DNA of 64,000 nt, taken from DASXVU01 sp963732855. GTDB lineage: Archaea > Thermoplasmatota > Thermoplasmata > Methanomassiliicoccales > UBA472. Under the pieces are notes generated by a model that was not told the DNA's origin, did not search any database, and worked only from the letters and a program-made list of their open reading frames with translations. Shown here piece after piece: positions 44,293 through 53,180 of the stretch. Position 1 is the stretch's first letter. Each line of letters begins with the position of its first letter. The translations under genes and the position numbers were made by a program. The stretch spans positions 736,300 to 800,299 of the forward strand of contig CAVTBB010000003.1 in assembly GCA_963732855.1 (NCBI GenBank), read 5' to 3'.

Positions 44293-45084
44293 TCAATGAC
44301 GAGGCTGATGCATGGGGCAATCCGAGTCGATATCAACCTCAAGTTGCTCGGACGTTCCGTTCAGGCCATCATAGAACATCACATTCCGGATACATGTCTC
44401 ACCTTTGCCGCTGGCCAGTTTTAAGGCTTCCCGCACCTGGATGGCCGCCACGACGCTGGTGGTGGTTATCTCGGCCGGCATCTTCGGCTCAAAATAGCTG
44501 ACGTCCGTTCCGGTGCAGCTGAACCGCTTCTCCATGACTCGATAGTGGCTGCGGTTCATAGCGCACTGGAGACAAGGGGTGTCCGGCGGGATGACCACCT
44601 GGACCTTACCCCGAAAGCCGCTGGTGCCACCATCGATATAGGGAATGCGGGCGAGGTAGGAATGGGAATTGACGTGCAATCTGGCGGCGATGTTATCCAG
44701 ACAGCCCAGGACCAGGTCGAACGAGCGGAACCGCTCCATATCATAGGTCTCTATCTTCGCTATCGAAGGAACTATGGTCGCTGAAGGATCCAACTCCCTT
44801 GCCCTGGTCGCCACTATCTTTGATTTCATCAGTTTCTGCTCAGCGTCACCTTCGCGGAAGAAAACGCAGCGGTTGAGGTTGGACCGAACCACATGGTCCA
44901 TATCGACCAATTCGATGTTTTGGAAACCCGACAACACCAGATCCTTGACCACCTCGTTGCCCAGCGCGCCAGCCCCGACCACGAGGCACTTCGTTGCCGC
45001 GATATGGTCCATGTCCAGCCATGAGATCCTTCTCGACCGCTCCAGACGGTCCTGATCGAACATGCCTGGCTTCAGGTTCTCCAT
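44293..45084 (-). CDS. E1-like activating enzyme (ThiF/MoeB superfamily) of the Ubl system
   Basis: The 263-residue protein has the nucleotide-binding loop VGAGALGNEVVKDL (residues 36-49), the Asp61 strand followed by RSNLNRC (Arg finger, residues 67-73), the Lys-rich segment MKSKI, the metal Asp130 in GCLDN, and DGGTSGFRGKVQV. Cys171 and Cys174 (CLQC) and Cys256 with His259 (CPMH) could bind zinc. Cys190 in SCTG near TTTSVVAAIQVREALKL is the candidate for the thioester Cys. The ATG at 45084 is 27 bases from a TATA-like CATTTTATC, so it is leaderless. A 99-base gap separates it from the Ubl start; both units are on the same strand. Confidence 0.92.
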   Translation of the reverse strand: MENLKPGMFDQDRLERSRRISWLDMDHIAATKCLVVGAGALGNEVVKDLVLSGFQNIELVDMDHVVRSNLNRCVFFREGDAEQKLMKSKIVATRARELDPSATIVPSIAKIETYDMERFRSFDLVLGCLDNIAARLHVNSHSYLARIPYIDGGTSGFRGKVQVVIPPDTPCLQCAMNRSHYRVMEKRFSCTGTDVSYFEPKMPAEITTTSVVAAIQVREALKLASGKGETCIRNVMFYDGLNGTSEQLEVDIDSDCPMHQPRH

Positions 45085-45103
45085 ACATGCTGATTAATTG
45101 GAT

Positions 45104-45120
45104 GGATAGATAAAATGATA
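45104..45120 (-). promoter_or_regulatory. TATA-type promoter of the E1-like gene
   Basis: The minus strand reads TATCATTTTATCTATCC, with the TATA core about 27 bases upstream of the ATG at 45084, which fits a leaderless transcript. Confidence 0.55.
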
Positions 45121-45488
45121 AGGCCTGATTATGAAATAAGGATTTTGGGCGATCAAGCAATCATGGCCCCAGTATTGAGACGATCAAGGAAAGGGCACCT
45201 CCAGCTAAGGCAGAGCATGTGCACCTTATTGAATGACGCCCTCAATGGGTGTTAAATACTCCATGGTAGACGACGTCATGGTTAATGCTGTAATGGACAG
45301 ATTTACCGAATAACTTCTTGCTACTGTGCTGTTAACACAGTCCATCCTTTAACCATTGGAAAAGACGACCACGACCTATCTCGTATTCTCGAATAACCTA
45401 AATATTCATAGGGGTTAGGCTCGAGGTAAGTAAGGCGGGTGTAACCCTGGCGGTATGCTGGGCATCCGTCTGGGGATGGGTATAACCT
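45121..45488. other. Intergenic leader region of the TerC-like gene
   Basis: No gene is seen. A TATA-like CCTAAATATTC at about 45396-45406 would give a leader of about 60 bases before the TTG at 45489. The leader contains GGTTA (45413-45417) and TAACC (45439-45443), which could pair, and a repeated TAACC. This is not enough to call a riboswitch. Confidence 0.4.
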
Positions 45489-46622
45489 TTGACAGAAGTG
45501 GCCACAATCGAATGGATCATATTCATCGTTAGTATCATTGCACTATTGGCGCTAGATCTGGGGGTCTTCAACCGCAAAGCCCACGTCATCAAGCCCAAAG
45601 AGGCGCTGATGCAGGCCGCCTTCTTCATCAGTGCTGCCGTCGTTTTCAACATCTGGATATACATCTCGATGGGGTCCACCAGCGGGTTGGAGTTCACCAC
45701 GGGCTATGTCATGGAGCTCATGCTGAGCGTTGATAACCTGTTCGTCATAATCCTGATCCTCAGCTCATTCTGCGTTCCCACCAAGGACCAGCACAAGGTC
45801 CTCTTCTGGGGCATCCTGGGTGCTCTAGTTTTCAGGCTGGCATTCATCGTGGTCGGTGTGGCCCTGGTCGAGCAATTCGCGTTCGTCCTCTATATCTTCG
45901 GCGCTTTCCTGGTATATACCGGTATCAAGATGGTCGTCAAGAAGGAGAAGGAGTCGGTCGAGCCCGAGCACAACGTCATGGTGCGGTTCTTCCGCAGGTT
46001 CATGCATGTGACCAAGGGCTACGAGGGTGACAAGTTCTTCGTCCGGAGGCCGAACGTCAATGGAAAGAAGATCCTCTGGGCCACCCCGATGTTCATTGCT
46101 CTGTTGGTCATTGAGAGCACAGACATAGTATTCGCCGTGGACTCCATACCGGCGATTCTTGGGATCACCACTACGACATTCATTGTCTTCAGCTCCAACG
46201 CGTTCGCGATCCTCGGGTTGAGGTCACTGTATTTCTCGCTATCGCACATAATGGGCCTGTTCTGTTACCTGAAGTACGCGCTCGCTGGCATTCTGACGTT
46301 CGTCGGTGCCAAGATGCTCTTGGTCGACTATGTGCACGTCCCCGTGCTCGGATCGCTAGCAGCGATCGTCCTGATCCTCGTCGTGGCCATCGTCGCCTCC
46401 GTTATGAAGAACAAGCGCACCGGGACCTGCGCGATAGTCGCCGAGGTGCAGGGGGAGACCTGCCCGGCCCTGAAGCAGCTAGAAGGTTCTGGAGCGGAAG
46501 GGAGTGGCGAAGTCAACCCCGCAATGAAGCAGGACAAAGGTTGCGGGCCAGAGGGGAGCGCGGAAGCATGCCCGGCCTTGAAGGAGCTCAGGGAAACCGA
46601 GGATAAATACCACAAGGATTGA
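45489..46622 (+). CDS. TerC-family membrane protein with a Cys-containing tandem-repeat tail
   Basis: TerC/Alx proteins export manganese or protect membranes from metals. The 377-residue protein has the usual multi-helix core with MELMLSVDNLFVIILI near residue 76 and IESTDIVFAVDSIPAIL near 210, both with the conserved Asp that binds metal, and the last helix with ILTFVGAKML. The C-terminal 55 residues are unusual: imperfect tandem units of about 18 residues with GETCPALKQLEGSGAEGS, GEVNPAMKQDKGCGPEGS and a partial AEACPALKELRE. The Cys pattern could bind metal. The start is TTG. Confidence 0.87.
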   Translation: MTEVATIEWIIFIVSIIALLALDLGVFNRKAHVIKPKEALMQAAFFISAAVVFNIWIYISMGSTSGLEFTTGYVMELMLSVDNLFVIILILSSFCVPTKDQHKVLFWGILGALVFRLAFIVVGVALVEQFAFVLYIFGAFLVYTGIKMVVKKEKESVEPEHNVMVRFFRRFMHVTKGYEGDKFFVRRPNVNGKKILWATPMFIALLVIESTDIVFAVDSIPAILGITTTTFIVFSSNAFAILGLRSLYFSLSHIMGLFCYLKYALAGILTFVGAKMLLVDYVHVPVLGSLAAIVLILVVAIVASVMKNKRTGTCAIVAEVQGETCPALKQLEGSGAEGSGEVNPAMKQDKGCGPEGSAEACPALKELRETEDKYHKD

Positions 46623-47126
46623 CGGTCACTGCCTGCGGGGGGTGACCGTCTCAGGCCATGCAATCGCTGTCATCACCCAGAGCCTTACGGTGCAGGAGAG
46701 ATTACTCTGGTCAATTTGCTGACATATTGACAGAGGAACGGTGTCGTCGGTCGGGGCATGGTCATAGAGGACCCGAACATTCTGTACCTTATGCACCTGC
46801 CGAAGGACGTACTGAGTGCGATACCGATGGTGAATAAGCAGGGCTCCGTCCTTCGGGCGGCGATTCAACACAATTTACTTTGCGCTCTACATTGGTGGCA
46901 TCGCCGAGTTCGTGTACAACACCATGGTGGTCGGGGCGAACCTGTGGATTAGCTTCGCCACCGTGACGACGGATCTGGCCTGGCGGTCATCAATTGGCTG
47001 GGGCAGGCTTGAATACGGTCATCGCCGCGGCGAGGGAGGTGGTATTGCATCATCTCGAAGTTTTCCTTGAACATTCCTCGCAATCCTTTTTACCTCCGTC
47101 CACGTTCTCCGCCCACTGGTGTGCAA
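46623..47126. other. Gene-poor stretch before trpS
   Basis: No intact gene is supported. A plus-strand frame near 46870-46990 (YFALYIGGIAEFVYNTMV, then GANLWISFATV) looks like a membrane-protein fragment but has no usable start and no clean neighbour frame, so it may be a remnant. The trpS promoter TATA-like CTTTTTACC is at about 47089-47098. Confidence 0.4.
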
Positions 47127-48248
47127 ATGGAAAAGGACTTCAAGGTCACCCCCTGGGAAGTGACGGGCGACATCGATTACGACGAGCTCATCGTCCGCTT
47201 CGGCACGAAACGCATCGACGATGAGATGCTGGCCCGCCTGTCGAAGTACGGCGAACTGCACCCGATGCTGAAACGGGGCATCGTCTATTCCCAACGCGAT
47301 CTGGAGTGGATCCTGGACCAGTATGACAAGGGCAACAAGTTCTTCCTCTACACCGGTCGGGGCCCGTCCGGCCATACCCATCTCGGGCACCTGATGCCCT
47401 GGATGTTCACCAAGCACCTGCAGGACACGTTCGGTTCGAAACTCTACTTCCAGATGACCGACGACGAGAAGTACCTGTTCAACGAGAACCTCCAGCTCGA
47501 TGACACGAAGAAGATGGCGTACGAGAACGCGCTGGACGTGATCGCGCTTGGCTTCGACGTCAACAAGACCAAGATCATGGTCGACACTGAGGTCATCAAG
47601 ACGCTCTACCCGCTGGCGCTGAAGGTGGCTAAGAGGGTCACATTCTCGACCGCGAAGGCGATCTTTGGATTCGACAACAGCACGAATATCGGCTCGATCT
47701 TCTATACCAGCATGCAGGCGGCGCCCTGCTTCATCGAGAACGCGCTTTATGGGAAGAACACTCCGTGCCTGATCCCCTGCGGCATCGACCAGGACCCGCA
47801 CTTCCGCCTCGCCCGGGACGTTGCTCCGCTCCTGGGCTACAACAAGCCGGCGCTGATCCATAATAAGATGTTCCCCGGGCTCACCGGCAGTGACAAGATG
47901 TCATCGTCCCAGCCAAACTCGACCATCTACACCACTGACAACCCCAAGATGATTAGGAAGAAGGTGGGCACGGCCTTCACTGGCGGTGCGGTCTCGGTCG
48001 AAGAGCAGCGCAAGACCGGCGGCAAGCCAGAGGTTTGTTCCGTCTTCAAGTACCAATATTACCTGTTCGAGAAGGACGACAAAGCGATGGATGACCTCTC
48101 GGATAAGTGCCGCAAGGGTGAGATCCTGTGCGGCGAGTGCAAGATGCTGCTGGCTGACAAGATCGTCAAGTTCCTCGAGGTGCACCAGCAGAAGCGCGAA
48201 GAGGCGAAGGACAAGCTCGAAGAGTTCCTGATGAAGGCACCATGCTGA
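47127..48248 (+). CDS. trpS: Tryptophanyl-tRNA synthetase, archaeal type
   Basis: This class I synthetase has the HIGH-like GPSGHTHLGHLMPW near residue 75, then QMTDDEKYLF, IPCGIDQDPHFRLARDVA and the KMSKS-like SDKMSSSQPNST near residue 245. The length (373 residues) and the GKIYYTS-type central part match the archaeal/eukaryotic form. The ATG at 47127 (MEKDFKVTPWEVTG) is chosen; the in-frame start at 47067 lies upstream of the promoter. The 3' end overlaps trmO by seven bases. Confidence 0.93.
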   Translation: MEKDFKVTPWEVTGDIDYDELIVRFGTKRIDDEMLARLSKYGELHPMLKRGIVYSQRDLEWILDQYDKGNKFFLYTGRGPSGHTHLGHLMPWMFTKHLQDTFGSKLYFQMTDDEKYLFNENLQLDDTKKMAYENALDVIALGFDVNKTKIMVDTEVIKTLYPLALKVAKRVTFSTAKAIFGFDNSTNIGSIFYTSMQAAPCFIENALYGKNTPCLIPCGIDQDPHFRLARDVAPLLGYNKPALIHNKMFPGLTGSDKMSSSQPNSTIYTTDNPKMIRKKVGTAFTGGAVSVEEQRKTGGKPEVCSVFKYQYYLFEKDDKAMDDLSDKCRKGEILCGECKMLLADKIVKFLEVHQQKREEAKDKLEEFLMKAPC

Positions 48249-48640
48249 AACTTGAACCGATCGGTTACGTGCGGAACAAGATCGAGGAGAGCATAGACTT
48301 CGCCGATGTCGTTTCCGAGATAGTCATCCGTCCGGAACTGGTCGAGGGTCTGTACCGCATTGATGAATCAAGAGAGATCGATGTGATATTCTGGTTCGAC
48401 CGGAGCACCGGCCCGAAGATGAAGCTCCATCCGAAAGGTGATCCGGACATCCCGCTGGTTGGCGTGTTCGCCTCGCGAAGCCCGAACCGCCCCAACCCGA
48501 TCGGTGTGACCCGGGTGCGGTTGGTGTCGGTCAACGCCAACATTCTAACGGTCAAAGGACTGGACGCTTTTAACGGAACGCCTGTCCTCGATATCAAGCC
48601 GGCCCACCGGCGCGATCGCCTCAGACAAACTGTCAAATAG
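48242..48640 (+). CDS. trmO: TrmO/TsaA-like tRNA m6t6A37 methyltransferase
   Basis: The 132-residue protein belongs to UPF0066/TrmO: LEPIGYVRNKIEE near the start, RPELVEGLYRIDESREIDVIFWFD, and the signature GVFASRSPNRPNPIGVTRVRL. TrmO uses SAM to methylate t6A37 of tRNA-Thr. It overlaps trpS and lies 24 bases before pheS, so it belongs to a tRNA-synthetase operon. Confidence 0.87.
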   Translation: MLKLEPIGYVRNKIEESIDFADVVSEIVIRPELVEGLYRIDESREIDVIFWFDRSTGPKMKLHPKGDPDIPLVGVFASRSPNRPNPIGVTRVRLVSVNANILTVKGLDAFNGTPVLDIKPAHRRDRLRQTVK

Positions 48641-48664
48641 AGAGGAGTTTTTTCCTGTCAGCAT

Positions 48665-50185
48665 ATGAACGCCAAGGAGATTCTAGAAGGCTTGAGCTAC
48701 CAAGAGAAGCGGGTGCTGCTCACGCTGAACCAGCTGAACGGCATCGCATCGCCGGAAAGGATCTTCGAGGCAGGCCAGTTCGAGCAGCTGGTCGAGGTCA
48801 TGAACGCCGCTTCCTGGCTCCAGGCGAAAGGTCTCGTCACGGTGAAGGAGAGCGCCAGGAAGTGCTACTCCCTGAAGACCAAGGGCATCAACGCGGTCGG
48901 ACTGCCTGAACGCCGGGCATTGAACTACCTGGCGACGGTCGATGGCGTTTCCACTCTGAAGGACATGGAAGTCCAGATTACCTCGGATGTGTCATCGCTG
49001 GCGGTCGGCTGGCTGAAGAGGAAGGGTCTGGCCAACATCGACAAGTCCTCTGGTCAGCCCACCATCACCCTGACCGAGCAGGGCAAGAAGCACATCTCCG
49101 GGGACATGGCCGACGAGACGTTCCTCAAGATACTGGAGGAACGCGACCTCTTCGAGGAGGAGGCGGACAAGAACATCATTGCCCAGCTCAAGTCCCGCCA
49201 GGACATCATATCCGAGAAACTGGTGATCTCCCGGGAACTGATCATGGCCGAGGCGGGAAAGGAAGTGATCTCGCTCGGCATCGAACTTACCCAAGAGGTT
49301 GCCCAGCTCACACCGGAGATGATCCAGTCCGGCAAGTGGAAGGAGGTCAACTTCCGGAAGTACGATATCAGGACGTTCGCTTCGGCCGTCTACCCGGCCA
49401 AGAAGCATCCGCTCACGCGCATCGCCGACGAGGTCCGTCGCATCTTCATCGAGATGGGCTTCACCGAGATCGACGACGAGTACGTGCAGCCAGCATTCTG
49501 GAACATGGACGCGCTGTTCACGCCGCAGGACCATCCCGCCCGAGATCTGCAGGACACGTTCTACCTGAAAAACCCGGCCAGGCTCGACCTGGACGAGGAG
49601 ATGGTAGTGGAGAAGGTCAAGGAGATGCATGAGAACGGCGGCGACACCGGTTCTCTCGGCTGGAGGTACAAGTGGTCGCGAAAGGAAGCGGAGAGGGCGC
49701 TGCTCAGGACACACACGACGGTGAATTCGGTCAGATACCTGGCGAAACACCCCGAACCGCCGGCGAAACTGTTCTCCATCAGCCGCATCTTCCGTAACGA
49801 ATCGATTGACATGACCCATCTGCCCGAGTTCGTGCAGATCGAAGGCATAATCATGGAGGAGGATGCCAGCTTTGACATGCTCGTCGCCGTCCTCAAGGAT
49901 TTCTACCACCGAATGGGTTTCGACACAGTCCGCGTGAGGCCAGGGCCGTTCCCATACACCGAGCCGTCTCTCGAGGTCGACATCTACTACAACGGCACCT
50001 GGATGGAGCTAGGGGGCGCCGGGGTCTTCCGTCCAGAGGTGACGGCACCGTTGGGCATTCACCACCCGGTGCTCGCATGGGGACTCGGATTCGAGCGGTT
50101 GGCAATGCTGCGTTATGGCCTCAAGGACATCCGCGAGCTCTACGTCACCGATCTGGACACTCTGAGGCAGAGCCCGATCATTTGA
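48665..50185 (+). CDS. pheS: Phenylalanyl-tRNA synthetase alpha subunit
   Basis: The 506-residue length is that of archaeal/eukaryotic PheS with an N-terminal winged-helix tRNA-binding part (first 200 residues, LSYQEKRVLLTLNQLNGI). Class II motif 2 has RTHTTVNSVRYLAKHPE...FSISRIFRNESID, and motif 3 has HPVLAWGLGFERLAMLRYGL. The upstream MDALFTPQDHPARDLQDTFYL is characteristic. The beta subunit gene is not in the window. It overlaps the convergent winged-helix/TPR gene by eight bases. Confidence 0.95.
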   Translation: MNAKEILEGLSYQEKRVLLTLNQLNGIASPERIFEAGQFEQLVEVMNAASWLQAKGLVTVKESARKCYSLKTKGINAVGLPERRALNYLATVDGVSTLKDMEVQITSDVSSLAVGWLKRKGLANIDKSSGQPTITLTEQGKKHISGDMADETFLKILEERDLFEEEADKNIIAQLKSRQDIISEKLVISRELIMAEAGKEVISLGIELTQEVAQLTPEMIQSGKWKEVNFRKYDIRTFASAVYPAKKHPLTRIADEVRRIFIEMGFTEIDDEYVQPAFWNMDALFTPQDHPARDLQDTFYLKNPARLDLDEEMVVEKVKEMHENGGDTGSLGWRYKWSRKEAERALLRTHTTVNSVRYLAKHPEPPAKLFSISRIFRNESIDMTHLPEFVQIEGIIMEEDASFDMLVAVLKDFYHRMGFDTVRVRPGPFPYTEPSLEVDIYYNGTWMELGGAGVFRPEVTAPLGIHHPVLAWGLGFERLAMLRYGLKDIRELYVTDLDTLRQSPII

Positions 50186-51458
50186 GCTTGGCTTTCTTGG
50201 CGTATTCGACGGACTTCTCAGCCATGCCGATCGACGTGTAAGCTTCGGACATGCACTGGTAGATTCGGCTTTTATCGCCCGGTCTCGCCAATCCCAATGC
50301 CTTGCTCAGATACCGGATGGCCTCATGACCATTACCGGACCGGAACAGAACGGTGCCTAATTGGTAATAGACGAGCTCGATGTTCTCCGGGTCCATCCCC
50401 TTGAGCCCTTCCGTCATCAACTTCTCCAAGCATTGGCGGGCCTCCTCGAACCTTCTCATCCGGGTCAGCACCTCCGAGTAGTCGCATTCTAATTGTGTGT
50501 CGAGCGGTAAGGGCATCGATCGCGCATTCAGGTAGAGCGGGATGCTCGCTTCCAGTTCGCCCTTGTCCATCAACGTCCTGGCCTTGAGGCAGGTCCCAGT
50601 CCATTTGTCCGTCTCGTCCATCATGCACATCAGTTTTTCTGCTGAGGTTAAGGCTTTATCGAATTGTGATGAACCGCGGGCCGCCTCGCCCTGGGCGGAA
50701 TATATCCGGGCGGCATATTTCTCGGCGGGTGATGTGATGGCGGACAGGAGATCATAGAGGTCCTTGTCCGGGCTCTTCAGGAGTTCCAGTCTCTTCGAGG
50801 CGACCATCATCTCCGCCTCTTTCACCCGGCCGGACTGGACCAGGTGGTAGAGCCTTTCCCGGATGTTCCCTTCCATAAGCCAGTAATCGGCGGCGAAGCT
50901 GTGGTACTGCTTGAGCTCCAGTTTGCTGGCAAATGTTGGTATCGAGGTCTTGAGCGCGTCCGGAACGTCCACCATGCCGTTCTTGTCCTCCGGCAACAGG
51001 GATATGCTCGTCTCCGGCAACGATGCCCGCTTGAACGGTTTCCGGAAAACGCATGCCTGGGCGAGAACAGGATGGAAACTGGAATCGAGGGACTCCCACA
51101 GTTCGGGGCCTTGGCATTTCCTCAGGTCCAGCAAAGGCTTGATCTGGATGCCCTCCCGGTCCGCGTACGCCCTCAGACTGTTAGCCTTGTCCTCTCCGGC
51201 CTTGTTGAGATAATACACTTTCCGCTTGGTGTTGCCCCGGCGGATATGGGCGATCCTTTCCTCCACCAGGGTCGTATCTTTCAGTTTCTTGAGTTCGATC
51301 GCGGCGTGGGCCCTTGAGATCCTGAGCGCCTCGGCGATACCGTCTTGGCTTACATCAACTGGCGCGTCGAAATCTTCCTTGAACTTTGAGTATTGAGCAA
51401 GATGGAGGATTATCCTCTCGCCGATGGTGACTGGACTCGGCATGTTAATCAAATTCAA
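50178..51458 (-). CDS. Winged-helix DNA-binding protein with C-terminal TPR repeats
   Basis: The first 110 residues form a winged helix (TIGERIILHLAQYS, QDGIAEALRISRAHAAIELKKLK, KVYYLNKAGED). The rest is alpha-helical with TPR-like helical pairs, for example IELVYYQLGTVLFRSGNGHE and AIRYLSKALGLARPGDKSR with KSVEYAKKAK at the end. The middle part (residues 130-220) has an unusual Ser/Leu stretch. Such wHTH-TPR proteins are common in Thermoplasmata-like archaea with unknown ligands. No operon partner is visible. Confidence 0.75.
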   Translation of the reverse strand: MNLINMPSPVTIGERIILHLAQYSKFKEDFDAPVDVSQDGIAEALRISRAHAAIELKKLKDTTLVEERIAHIRRGNTKRKVYYLNKAGEDKANSLRAYADREGIQIKPLLDLRKCQGPELWESLDSSFHPVLAQACVFRKPFKRASLPETSISLLPEDKNGMVDVPDALKTSIPTFASKLELKQYHSFAADYWLMEGNIRERLYHLVQSGRVKEAEMMVASKRLELLKSPDKDLYDLLSAITSPAEKYAARIYSAQGEAARGSSQFDKALTSAEKLMCMMDETDKWTGTCLKARTLMDKGELEASIPLYLNARSMPLPLDTQLECDYSEVLTRMRRFEEARQCLEKLMTEGLKGMDPENIELVYYQLGTVLFRSGNGHEAIRYLSKALGLARPGDKSRIYQCMSEAYTSIGMAEKSVEYAKKAKLK

Positions 51459-51593
51459 GAAAGGCTATTTCATGCTATGTCGCTGATTATTACAATTACG
51501 CTATATGCGAAATTCAGAAGATGGAGACACAGATCGTAGCATATCATGGCGGATTAGAAAGTTTATTCTCGGAGGAACGTTTGAGGTCTCCTC

Positions 51594-52424
51594 ATGAGGC
51601 TTTTTGTATGCAGCTTGGAGGACGTCGCCAGCGTTAACATACGGGACAGGCTGCTCGAGAAAGGGGATTTCGCCGTGAGGGGAGAGTATGAGGGAAGCCT
51701 CGTCAAGTGCATCGGCGACACCGCCATGATCACGATCAGGGAGAAACATCTCTTCGCCGACAACATCGACCAGCATTTCACTGACCGGCTCGGTGTCAAG
51801 GTCGACGAGGTCGTGTTCCTGTCCAGGCACCGTTCCGAGTCGGGCATCCCGACCCTGACCGTACATCCCATCGGCAACTATGGCAACGCCGAGTTCGGCG
51901 GAAAGAAGGGGGCGCTGGTCCGTTCCGCGCCGCACCTGATGACCTCGTTGCTGCGGGGGCTAAAGACCAATGCTGCCGAGCTTCCGTTCCAGGTCTCGTT
52001 CGAAACGACGCATCACGGGCCTTCTTTGAAGAAGCCCACGGTCTTCATCGAGATCGGCAGCGATAAGACCAATTGGGAGAACCAGCGTGCCGCCCAGGTC
52101 ATAGCGAAGACCCTTCTCAACGTCGACGTGCGCGAGTACCCCATCGCCATCGGTATCGGCGGCGGGCACTACGCTCCCAGGTTCACTGAGATCGCTCTTT
52201 CCAAGAAGATCTCGTTCGGCCACCTGTTCCCGAACTACGCCATGGAAGGCATGACCGAGGAGAAGTTCTCCGAGACGGTGGTGAGCGCTGCAAACGCCAG
52301 CTCGGCCACGCTAGCTTACATCCACAAGAAATCGATGCCGAAGGCGAAGGCAAATCACATCAAGGAGATCGCCGAGTCCTGCGGTCTGAAGGTCGTCGAA
52401 AGTGCCGATCTGGAAAACATCTGA
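51594..52424 (+). CDS. dtdA: D-aminoacyl-tRNA deacylase (DtdA, archaeal type)
   Basis: DtdA releases D-amino acids wrongly attached to tRNA. The 276-residue protein has FLSRHRSESGIPTLTVHPIGN near residue 75, SFETTHHGPSLKKPTVFIEIGS near 140, and GIGGGHYAPRFTEIAL near 187, all characteristic of the archaeal/plant enzyme, which needs zinc. The ATG is close to a TATA-like TTTATTCTCGG about 30 bases upstream. Confidence 0.95.
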   Translation: MRLFVCSLEDVASVNIRDRLLEKGDFAVRGEYEGSLVKCIGDTAMITIREKHLFADNIDQHFTDRLGVKVDEVVFLSRHRSESGIPTLTVHPIGNYGNAEFGGKKGALVRSAPHLMTSLLRGLKTNAAELPFQVSFETTHHGPSLKKPTVFIEIGSDKTNWENQRAAQVIAKTLLNVDVREYPIAIGIGGGHYAPRFTEIALSKKISFGHLFPNYAMEGMTEEKFSETVVSAANASSATLAYIHKKSMPKAKANHIKEIAESCGLKVVESADLENI

Positions 52425-52430
52425 GCTAGT

Positions 52431-53138
52431 CTAGTCCAGTTCTGCCCCGCAGATTGGGCACTCGTCCCAGCTGGATTTGACCTGGGCGCCGCATTTCGGG
52501 CACTTCAGGCCTTTGCCCTTGGGCTTTTCCGGGGGCAGGACGAACTCTTTTTCTTCGGTCGTTTGTCTGCTCTTAGCCCATCGTTCCGGCAGTTCGGCCT
52601 TCTCCTCGTCCCTCATGACATCGGCGAAAAGGGTCAGGGAACCGGCGATCGCCAGAACTGAACCAATAACTACCAGGAACACGCCTGGACCATAGCCGGC
52701 CTCTGCCCCTGCCGGACGTATCACCTGGTCCTGCAGCCAGAAGATCGAGATGATCGAGAAGACGGAGGTGATCAGGGCCAGCCCCAGTGTGACCACGGCG
52801 ACTTCTCTCTTCCACCTCCCTTCGACGATGGTCGGGGAGAGCTGGGCCACTGACGTGACCGCCAACCCAATGCCCCCGAACGGTATGATCCACAGGAAAG
52901 TGAAACTGTTCGAGATCTTGCCCAGGTCCACGATGTACTTGTGGTCGATGACGGGGCTGGAAGTATTGAGGTACGCCCAGCTGGTGACGGCAGATAGGGC
53001 GAAAAGCAGACCGGCCAATATGCAGAAGGCCACGCCTACGACCAGAGCATCCTGATAGGTCGAGCGAGGGCGTTTGGCCTTCTCGATCCTTTTCTCGAGC
53101 TTCCTCTTCTTGGCATTGGAGCCCCCACCTCGCTTCAT
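52431..53138 (-). CDS. Four-helix membrane protein with C-terminal zinc ribbon
   Basis: The 235-residue protein starts with a basic segment (KKRKLEKRIEKAKRPRS), then four hydrophobic helices (VVGVAFCILAGLLFALSAV; FLWIIPFGGIGLAVTSV; VVTLGLALITSVFSIISIF; VFLVVIGSVLAIAGSLTLF). The C-terminus is a rubredoxin-like zinc ribbon, LKCPKCGAQVKSSWDECPICG. The role is unknown. It is convergent with dtdA, with six bases between the stops. Confidence 0.7.
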   Translation of the reverse strand: MKRGGGSNAKKRKLEKRIEKAKRPRSTYQDALVVGVAFCILAGLLFALSAVTSWAYLNTSSPVIDHKYIVDLGKISNSFTFLWIIPFGGIGLAVTSVAQLSPTIVEGRWKREVAVVTLGLALITSVFSIISIFWLQDQVIRPAGAEAGYGPGVFLVVIGSVLAIAGSLTLFADVMRDEEKAELPERWAKSRQTTEEKEFVLPPEKPKGKGLKCPKCGAQVKSSWDECPICGAELD

Positions 53139-53180
53139 AACGAAACGTCATGCGTGTCCAGGCCAATAATGTTATGGCAC

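Noticed and set aside
45396..45488. Possible yybP-ykoY (manganese) riboswitch before the TerC-like gene.
   Set aside because: The leader is only about 60 bases from the likely transcription start, and the consensus helices and the conserved GGGGAGUAG element are not seen. Only a short GGTTA/TAACC pairing is visible.
46758..46952. Small plus-strand frame before trpS.
   Set aside because: The protein-like segment of this stretch is in a different frame, and no start or family could be supported.
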